Of a stretch of DNA of 12,167 nucleotides, positions 7,347-12,167 are shown piece by piece (position 1 is the stretch's first letter; each line of letters opens with the position of its first letter). Both the position numbers and the translations under genes were made by a program. Origin of the DNA: Nitrospinota bacterium (GTDB lineage Bacteria; Nitrospinota_A; UBA7883). The stretch spans positions 1 through 12,167 of the forward strand of contig JAOUNV010000014.1 of the NCBI GenBank assembly GCA_029880775.1. Reading direction: 5' to 3'. The notes beneath the pieces are model-generated. The model worked only from the letters and a program-made list of their open reading frames with translations, did not search any database and had not been told where the DNA came from.

Positions 7347-8818
7347 TGATGGGGCGAGTAGTTGGGCGCTTCCCTGGTCACCTGGACATCGTGCACATGG
7401 CTCTCCCGCAGCCCGGCCGCCGATATCCGGACGAACTTGCTCTTTTCGCGAAGCTGGAGGAAATCCGCCGCGCCGCAGTAGCCCATCCCGGAACGCAGCC
7501 CCCCCATCAGCTGGTTCACCACGAAGGATATGTTTCCCTTGTATGGCACTCGGGCCTCCACTCCCTCCGGCACCAGCTTCACGCCGGAGAGCTTGGCGTC
7601 CTGGAAATACCTGTCCGCGCTTCCTTCTGTCATGGCGCCGATGGAGCCCATCCCCCTGTATTCCTTGTATACCCGGCCCTGGAACATCACCTTCTCACCT
7701 GGAGACTCTTCCACTCCGGCGAAGATGGAGCCGATCATCACCGCCTCGGCTCCTGCGGCCATGGCTTTGACTACATCGCCGGAATGTTTCACGCCGCCAT
7801 CGGCGATTATCGGCACGTCGCTTTTGGCCGCTTCCTGGGAGCATTCGTATATGGCGGTGATCTGGGGCACACCCACACCGGCCACTATGCGGGTGGTGCA
7901 TATGGAGCCGGGGCCGATGCCCACCTTCACAGCGTCGGCGCCAGCGTCGATCAGCGCGCGGGTTCCCTCGGCGGTGGCCACGTTGCCGGCTATGATTCGG
8001 ACATCGTCGGAGAGCTTGCGTATGGCCCGGACAGTGCTAATAACCGATTCCTGGTGCCCATGGGCGGTGTCCACCACCAGAACATCACATCCATATTTGA
8101 GCAGTTCCTGGGCGCGTTCCAGCTTGTCCGCTCCGGCGCCCACCGCTCCGCCCACCCGCAGCCGACCTTTCGTATCCTTGGCGGCGTCGGGGAACAACAG
8201 ATCCTTTTCTATATCCTTTATGGTGATCATCCCCTTGAGGTTGTTCCCGGAGTCGACGATCAGCAGCTTCTCTATTTTCTCCGCCCGCAAAATCTCCTGG
8301 GCTTCGTCCAGGCTGGTCCCTTCCTGGACGGTGATCAGCTTGTCCGCCGGGGTCATGATTTGGCGCACCGGCATCTTCATGTCTGTTATAAAACGCATGT
8401 CGCGGTTGGACAGGATGCCCACGGTTTTTACCCCTTCCGTCACCGGGAACCCGGAGAAGCCGTATTTGTGGACCAGCTTCCATGCGTCCGCCACGGTGGC
8501 GGTGGCGTCGAGGGTGATAGGGTCGGGGATCACGCCGGTGACGTGGCGCTTCACCCGGTCCACTTCCTTGCGTTGTCTTTCTATCGGCAGGTTCTTGTGG
8601 ATGATCCCGATTCCGCCTTCCAGGGCCAGGGCTATGGCCATTTCAGCTTCAGTAACCGTGTCCATGGGGGCGGAGACCAGCGGAATGTTCAGCTCGATGC
8701 CTTTGGCCAGCCTGGTTTTTATGTTGGCTTCGGCTGGCAGTATGGTGGAGTAGCCAGGAACCAGCAAGACATCGTCGAAAGTGAGAGCCAGCGGAATATT
8801 TTGAAACTTGTTGTTCAT
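7343..8818 (-). CDS. guaB: Inosine-5'-monophosphate dehydrogenase
   Basis: GuaB oxidises IMP to XMP with NAD+, the rate-controlling step toward guanine nucleotides. At 491 residues it is the standard bacterial length. It opens with LTFDDVLLVPGYS (12-24). The (beta/alpha)8 barrel is interrupted by two CBS domains at about 95-210. The catalytic loop GIGPGSICTTR (300-310) carries Cys307, followed by VAGVGVPQ. The downstream flap contains YKEYRGMGSIGAM and ends near VPEGVEARVPYKG. AGGGA lies a few bases before the ATG at 8818, supporting this start. The TGA overlaps the guaA ATG by 4 bp, the usual guaBA operon. CBS domains commonly bind adenine or guanine nucleotides for allosteric control. No riboswitch is seen upstream. 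Confidence 0.99.
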   Translation of the reverse strand: MNNKFQNIPLALTFDDVLLVPGYSTILPAEANIKTRLAKGIELNIPLVSAPMDTVTEAEMAIALALEGGIGIIHKNLPIERQRKEVDRVKRHVTGVIPDPITLDATATVADAWKLVHKYGFSGFPVTEGVKTVGILSNRDMRFITDMKMPVRQIMTPADKLITVQEGTSLDEAQEILRAEKIEKLLIVDSGNNLKGMITIKDIEKDLLFPDAAKDTKGRLRVGGAVGAGADKLERAQELLKYGCDVLVVDTAHGHQESVISTVRAIRKLSDDVRIIAGNVATAEGTRALIDAGADAVKVGIGPGSICTTRIVAGVGVPQITAIYECSQEAAKSDVPIIADGGVKHSGDVVKAMAAGAEAVMIGSIFAGVEESPGEKVMFQGRVYKEYRGMGSIGAMTEGSADRYFQDAKLSGVKLVPEGVEARVPYKGNISFVVNQLMGGLRSGMGYCGAADFLQLREKSKFVRISAAGLRESHVHDVQVTREAPNYSPHQ

Positions 8819-8837
8819 ACGTCCCTATAAAGCAAAG

Positions 8838-8885
8838 GCCGATTGTTTAGTTGGGAATAAACGATAAATGATAGCGCAAATCGGC
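8838..8885. promoter_or_regulatory. Inverted repeat GCCGATT-N34-AATCGGC upstream of guaB
   Basis: Perfect 7-bp arms at 8838-8844 and 8879-8885 flank an AT-rich 34-nt stretch within the 131-bp gap between the C39-like gene and guaB. It may be a regulator site or an mRNA 5' stem. No convincing -35/-10 pair was found in this gap, so the guaB promoter is unresolved. Confidence 0.3.
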
Positions 8886-8949
8886 TCTCGGCTCCAGAGG
8901 TAATACGAGCCCGGCGGTGGGATCGCCAGATAAGGAGGTGGGGCTCCGC

Positions 8950-9609
8950 CTACAACGCCAACAGCAGGGCGGCGTCCTTGTGGGGCGCGCGCTTGCGCTC
9001 CAGCTCTTTCTTGTCGATCAGATATATTCCCTTGGCGGGGTCTAAAACCACTATGGAGTCCTTTCCCAGGCCGATCAGCGCCAGGAAGTGATTGTATCTT
9101 AGATCATGTTTTTCGCTTATTTTTCGGTACTCCTCCTCCCCCACGCCCAGGGATTTGAGCTTCTCTTTGCCGTATTCCAGAGTCACCGGGACGATCACGG
9201 GCCTCCCCAGCCGCAGTTGTTTTTTGATGAAGCTCTCTGTGGCCTGGACCACATACGCCTTGAAGCCGAGTCCTTTGGCGATCCGTTTCATCTCCCCCAG
9301 CGAATAATCCCCCTCTTTGCTACTTGGGGGATGTTTTTTCAGCAGCCCCCTCTGGTCGGCGTCCTTGCTCCCCCAGTAGGAGAGGACGCTGTGCAAAATC
9401 GCAGCTCCGCAGGAGTTTTTGCCGATCTGGCGGTGGAACTTGACATCCAGCGCCAATAGCACCTTCTCCTTGGGCAGGGTCTGGACCCGCTCGACCGGCG
9501 AGGCGGCCACCACCGGCGAGGCGGCTATCACCGGCGAGGCGGCTATCACCGGCGAGGCGGCCACCAGAGTGAAGGTGGCGCCCGCCAAGAAGAGAGCCTT
9601 GTTGATCAT
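8950..9609 (-). CDS. Secreted C39-like cysteine peptidase with repeat-containing signal peptide
   Basis: 219 residues. The N-terminus (MINKALFLAGATFTLVAA) is a signal peptide, so the protein is probably periplasmic or secreted. Four copies of a six-residue repeat ([VI]AASPV, residues 16-39) follow the hydrophobic core. The mature part has papain-like C39 features: Gln61 (oxyanion hole) and nucleophile Cys67 in RQIGKNSCGAA, His174 in RYNHFLALIG, and Asp190 in VVLDPAKG. Known C39 domains cleave double-glycine leaders or act as stand-alone peptidases. This one has no ABC-transporter part, so a PA2778-like lone periplasmic peptidase is the nearest comparison, but without a TPR tail. It starts 47 bp after the small membrane-protein gene and is probably in one operon with it. 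Substrate unknown. The start codon has only a weak SD. Confidence 0.85.
   Translation of the reverse strand: MINKALFLAGATFTLVAASPVIAASPVIAASPVVAASPVERVQTLPKEKVLLALDVKFHRQIGKNSCGAAILHSVLSYWGSKDADQRGLLKKHPPSSKEGDYSLGEMKRIAKGLGFKAYVVQATESFIKKQLRLGRPVIVPVTLEYGKEKLKSLGVGEEEYRKISEKHDLRYNHFLALIGLGKDSIVVLDPAKGIYLIDKKELERKRAPHKDAALLLAL
9494..9565. repeat. Four tandem 18-bp repeats inside the peptidase signal-peptide region
   Basis: Plus-strand units ACCGGCGAGGCGGC plus CACC or TATC start at 9494, 9512, 9530 and 9548. Read on the coding strand they give four copies of [VI]AASPV. Units 2 and 3 are identical to each other, as are units 1 and 4, which suggests recent duplication by slippage. The period keeps the frame. 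Confidence 0.95.
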
Positions 9610-9656
9610 GAACCTGAACCGAAAGCTGGAAGACGGCGCCTTGCAGGAACCTTGGG

Positions 9657-9974
9657 TCAGTCCAGAATCCTCAGGATAAGGTAAACAATGACAACAATGA
9701 TCAGCAGGTCGATCAATGAGCTGCCAGCGGTCACCATGTCGGCGTCGATACCGGAGGCGGCCTCCATGCCGGCCATAAAGTCCGCTTCATTGGCTGTCAT
9801 CGGTGTGGGGGAGGTCTCCATGGCTCCGGGAGCCACGCTCATTTCCTGGTTTTGCAGAAACTTCACCTCGTGAGTGGAGAAGGGAGTGGGCGCGGAGGAG
9901 CTGGCCATCGATGATCCGGCGGATATCAGCATTGTAAATAGCAGAAGAAACAGGATGTTTTCAGTTTTTTTCAT
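9657..9974 (-). CDS. Small hypothetical protein with signal peptide and C-terminal membrane helix
   Basis: 105 residues. Residues 1-24 (MKKTENILFLLLFTMLISAGSSMA) form a typical signal peptide. The middle is a Ser/Pro/Met-rich, weakly acidic stretch with PTPMTANEADFMAGMEA. Residues 86-105 (LIDLLIIVVIVYLILRILD) form a strong hydrophobic helix at the extreme C-terminus, suggesting a membrane-anchored periplasmic peptide. SD GAGGG lies 6 nt before the ATG, so the start is well supported. The gene sits 47 bp upstream of the C39-like peptidase gene. PA2778-type peptidases are known to be paired with PA2779-type small proteins of the same layout (signal peptide, short linker, C-terminal helix), but I see no clear sequence motif shared with PA2779. 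It could be a partner, anchor, inhibitor or substrate of the peptidase. Function unknown. Confidence 0.75.
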   Translation of the reverse strand: MKKTENILFLLLFTMLISAGSSMASSSAPTPFSTHEVKFLQNQEMSVAPGAMETSPTPMTANEADFMAGMEAASGIDADMVTAGSSLIDLLIIVVIVYLILRILD

Positions 9975-10033
9975 TTTAAACCCTCTTGCTAAATTAAATA
10001 ATTTTTCGCCTTGGGAGATCTGTGCGCCGCCAC

Positions 10034-10064
10034 ATTATAATATTCTGGTGGGGACCAAGCGCAA
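10034..10064 (-). promoter_or_regulatory. Probable promoter for the small membrane protein-C39 peptidase unit
   Basis: On the minus strand, TTGCGC (10064-10059) is followed after 16 nt by TATTAT (10042-10037), or after 19 nt by a perfect TATAAT (10039-10034). About 60 bp of AT-rich leader separates it from the ATG at 9974. A perfect inverted repeat, AGCGCA (10058-10063) and TGCGCT (10073-10078) with a 9-nt loop, overlaps the -35 box and could be an operator. Confidence 0.5.
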
Positions 10065-10093
10065 TATTTTTCTGCGCTCCTGGTGGTTTTTGG

Positions 10094-12167
10094 TTAGCTC
10101 CTCAGCGCCCGCTGTATCCGATCGAATATGTCCGAGGCCCGGGCGACATAAAGGTCTATTGCGTCCCTGTCCGCCTGGTTGATGGCGGTGAAGCGGAAGT
10201 AGCAGATATTAACCGCGCCTCCCTTCACTTCAGAGCTAGTCATCTCCGCCATGGCGTCCACTCTTAATGGCGGTTCCCAGGGGCGGTCTATGGAAATCAG
10301 AACAGGGATACCCTGGTCAGGCGCGGATCCCTCGATGGCGGCCACCAGGCCGGAGGAGTTTATGGAGACACATATGGCCCTGGGCTCATCCCCGGTGGAG
10401 GTGAATCCTGGCGCTATGGCCTGGGAGGGCGCGCCAACGGATGGCGCTTGTCCCAATTGTTTTTCCAGGTTGTTCACTTTATCCATAAGGCTGGATATCG
10501 CGTTTTTGACATCACTGCTAACAGAATCGCCAAGCTTCACCTGTTCGCCACTTTGGGTGGGTGGGGAAGCCTGACGGCGTTTAGCGGTGGGAGTTTCCAA
10601 TATCATCTGGGTCAGGGCAGGGAACATTCCTGGGCTCACCTCGGAAAACCGAAAGCCGAAATAATCCTCGAATACTCCACGTTGCGCCACCATCCCTCTG
10701 GCGTCGCTTTTTGGGATTCTGGCTGTGGAGCCAAATGAATCGACCGGCGAATCTTCATAATCGCCATCTTCAGGCAGAGACACTTCCGTCACCGCCTCGG
10801 ACTCTTCCTCTTCCGTCTCCAGGCCTGGCCTGTCCGATTGGGATAGGGCTATCGGATCCTGACCTGCTTCGTTAAGGTCATCGAGCATGAATCCGCTCAA
10901 GGTATCGTCATCATCGGAATATGGAGCCAGAATTTTCACTGTATCTTCGATATCGTCAAATGCGTAGTTGTGCCCTTCTTCTTTTAAGGTGATGGGCTCT
11001 AGATCGCTATCCTCGTCCTGGTGTGGCTGGGTAAGTAAATCCAGCTCCATGATGTTGAAATCCCTGGATGTGGTCATCTCCATGTTCTGGAAGTCATCCA
11101 CTTGCGGATACCCCGGAACCTCATATTCCTCTTCCTCGTACTCCTCATCATCCTCTTCATCATCGGATTGCGCCGGGGGGCCTTCTATCGCCATGTCCAG
11201 GCCGTCTTCATCCATATCCGGGATGCCCAGCAATTCCTTGTCGAGAATGTCTATATCCTCTTCGGAAATTGTATCGTCACTAATGTCCGTGCTGGTGGCT
11301 TCCAGATCTTCACTGTGCATCATTTCCTGGGAAGGCTCGGAGTCCTCGTCCTCAAAGGAAAGCTCTTCCTCTTCCGCTCCATCGGTGTCGAATTCCAGAT
11401 CCACTTCAGGCAGATCCTCTTCTGTCTGCGGCTCTTCCTCTGTCAGCTCGGACTCTTCCTCGGTTTCCTCCAGCTCCAGCGACAGATCTTCCTCCCCTTC
11501 CAGTTCCTCCTCCAGCGGCTCAGGAAGGAAGAAACCAGCCTCCGGCGTTTCGTCCCCCAGCGTTTCCTGCTCAGTTTCTATCCGGTTAATATCATCTGTC
11601 CCCAGGTAGTTGACCGTTTGGACTTCCAGGGCGCCAGGTATTGAGGACGAATCAGATAATGTCTCCTCGAGAGATCCTGTCATCTCGCTGTCCTGGTACT
11701 CAAAATCCGCTTCCTCAACAGAGGAGGGGGGGGCGACTGTCTGGTAACCCAGGTAATCATCCGAGATGGCCATGTCGCTTATGTCGTCTGCGTTTTCGTA
11801 TTCGCTGCCCACAGTCTCCATCAGGGGAGTGGACTCCATGTCTTCAGTTTCCTCTGTATCTTCCATGCGGTCGAGTTCAGCTTTGGTGGAGGAGTCGTCA
11901 AGCGGCTGGAACATGAAACCGGACATGGTGTCTTCATCTTCCAGGCTCAAGGTTTCTTCCTGCGGCTCGGATTCATCTGCTTCCTCGATTGCCCCTCCCA
12001 TTCCCTCGAACGACTCGGTGCTATCCAGATCCCCTTCCTCCTCGTCGTCATTCGGGATATCCATTTCCACCATCGGAGTGATCTCTTCCTCGGTCTCCTC
12101 CTCCTCGTCATCCGGGATATCCATTTCCACCATCGGAGTGATCTCTTCCTCGGTCTCCTCCTCGTCG
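10094..12167 (-). CDS. Long acidic, probably disordered protein with C-terminal degenerate PilZ-like domain, 5' end beyond right edge
   Basis: The frame stays open to the right edge, so the true start is outside; 690 residues are visible. The numbering below starts from the in-window ATG at 12133. Residues 1-470 are dominated by Asp and Glu with scattered short hydrophobic clusters and almost no basic residues, which suggests intrinsic disorder. A block DTMSGFMFQPL (69-78) recurs as DTLSGFMLDDL (411-420). A more ordered part begins near 470 (VFEDYFGFRF, 487-496). A predicted helix SSDVKNAISSLMDKVNNLEKQL (539-560) is followed by a roughly 97-residue C-terminal domain. That domain has the order of a PilZ fold: SINSSG at 590-595 where PilZ has DxSxxG, then PWEPPLRVDAMAEM, a strand near VNICYFRF, and ADRDAIDLYVARASDIF. 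Helix-then-PilZ is a known layout. The first motif residues are changed, so c-di-GMP binding is doubtful. No transmembrane helix is seen. Confidence 0.8.
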   Translation of the reverse strand, partial: DEEETEEEITPMVEMDIPDDEEEETEEEITPMVEMDIPNDDEEEGDLDSTESFEGMGGAIEEADESEPQEETLSLEDEDTMSGFMFQPLDDSSTKAELDRMEDTEETEDMESTPLMETVGSEYENADDISDMAISDDYLGYQTVAPPSSVEEADFEYQDSEMTGSLEETLSDSSSIPGALEVQTVNYLGTDDINRIETEQETLGDETPEAGFFLPEPLEEELEGEEDLSLELEETEEESELTEEEPQTEEDLPEVDLEFDTDGAEEEELSFEDEDSEPSQEMMHSEDLEATSTDISDDTISEEDIDILDKELLGIPDMDEDGLDMAIEGPPAQSDDEEDDEEYEEEEYEVPGYPQVDDFQNMEMTTSRDFNIMELDLLTQPHQDEDSDLEPITLKEEGHNYAFDDIEDTVKILAPYSDDDDTLSGFMLDDLNEAGQDPIALSQSDRPGLETEEEESEAVTEVSLPEDGDYEDSPVDSFGSTARIPKSDARGMVAQRGVFEDYFGFRFSEVSPGMFPALTQMILETPTAKRRQASPPTQSGEQVKLGDSVSSDVKNAISSLMDKVNNLEKQLGQAPSVGAPSQAIAPGFTSTGDEPRAICVSINSSGLVAAIEGSAPDQGIPVLISIDRPWEPPLRVDAMAEMTSSEVKGGAVNICYFRFTAINQADRDAIDLYVARASDIFDRIQRALRS
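12054..12167. repeat. 60-bp tandem repeat in the acidic gene, running off the right edge
   Basis: The stretch from 12054 (GGGATATCCATTTCC...) repeats from 12114 almost exactly, and the second copy is cut off at 12167. Encoded unit: DDEEEETEEEITPMVEMDIP, 20 residues, with a shorter acidic run in the edge copy. The array may continue outside the window. Two copies, one of them partial, are visible. Confidence 0.9.

Noticed and set aside
7292..8830. Open plus-strand frame of 512 codons antisense to guaB
   Set aside because: It mirrors guaB codon bias, shows no recognisable family, and begins inside guaA. The minus-strand guaB carries complete catalytic motifs.
8937..8955. Terminator hairpin after the C39-like gene (GGAG...CTCC)
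   Set aside because: Short, imperfect stem with no T-tract. The GGAGG on the plus strand has no coding region after it.
10968..11609. Serine-rich plus-strand frame antisense to the acidic gene
   Set aside because: Poly-Ser is simply the complement of Glu/Asp codon runs on the minus strand; there is no SD and no domain.

Overview
The window looks like chromosomal DNA of a fairly GC-rich, probably Gram-negative bacterium. Secreted proteins with signal peptides, a PilZ-like regulatory protein and a FYDLN-type zinc-ribbon protein would fit a deltaproteobacterial, Nitrospinota-like or related lineage. The phylum cannot be fixed from the sequence alone. Every intact gene lies on the minus strand, so transcription runs from right to left. 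The only plus-strand coding trace is a gene fossil.

Right to left: (1) 12167-10094, the 3' part of a gene for a very acidic, probably disordered protein that ends in a short helix and a degenerate PilZ-like domain. It is cut by the window edge inside a 60-bp tandem repeat. (2) 9974-8950, a two-gene unit behind a plausible promoter: a small signal-peptide plus C-terminal-helix protein, then a secreted C39-like cysteine peptidase whose signal peptide contains four copies of a six-residue repeat. (3) 8818-5805, guaB and guaA overlapping by 4 bp, which convert IMP to XMP to GMP. (4) 5731-880, a FYDLN-type zinc-ribbon protein, a five-unit 18-bp palindromic repeat array, dnaE (Pol III alpha subunit with an apparently complete PHP metal site) and dapB (lysine/diaminopimelate pathway). 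Both dnaE and dapB probably start at TTG codons. (5) 880-598, an intergenic region holding a plus-strand remnant of the C-terminus of a type ISP restriction-modification/helicase-like protein. (6) 598-1, the N-terminal 199 codons of a class I SAM-dependent methyltransferase that runs off the left edge.

Most of the window is housekeeping: guanine nucleotide synthesis, replication and cell-wall/lysine precursors. The accessory interest lies in the right third (acidic PilZ-like protein, and the peptidase with its small membrane partner), in three separate tandem-repeat tracts, and in the restriction-modification fossil. I see no CRISPR array, tRNA, rRNA, insertion sequence or clear prophage gene.
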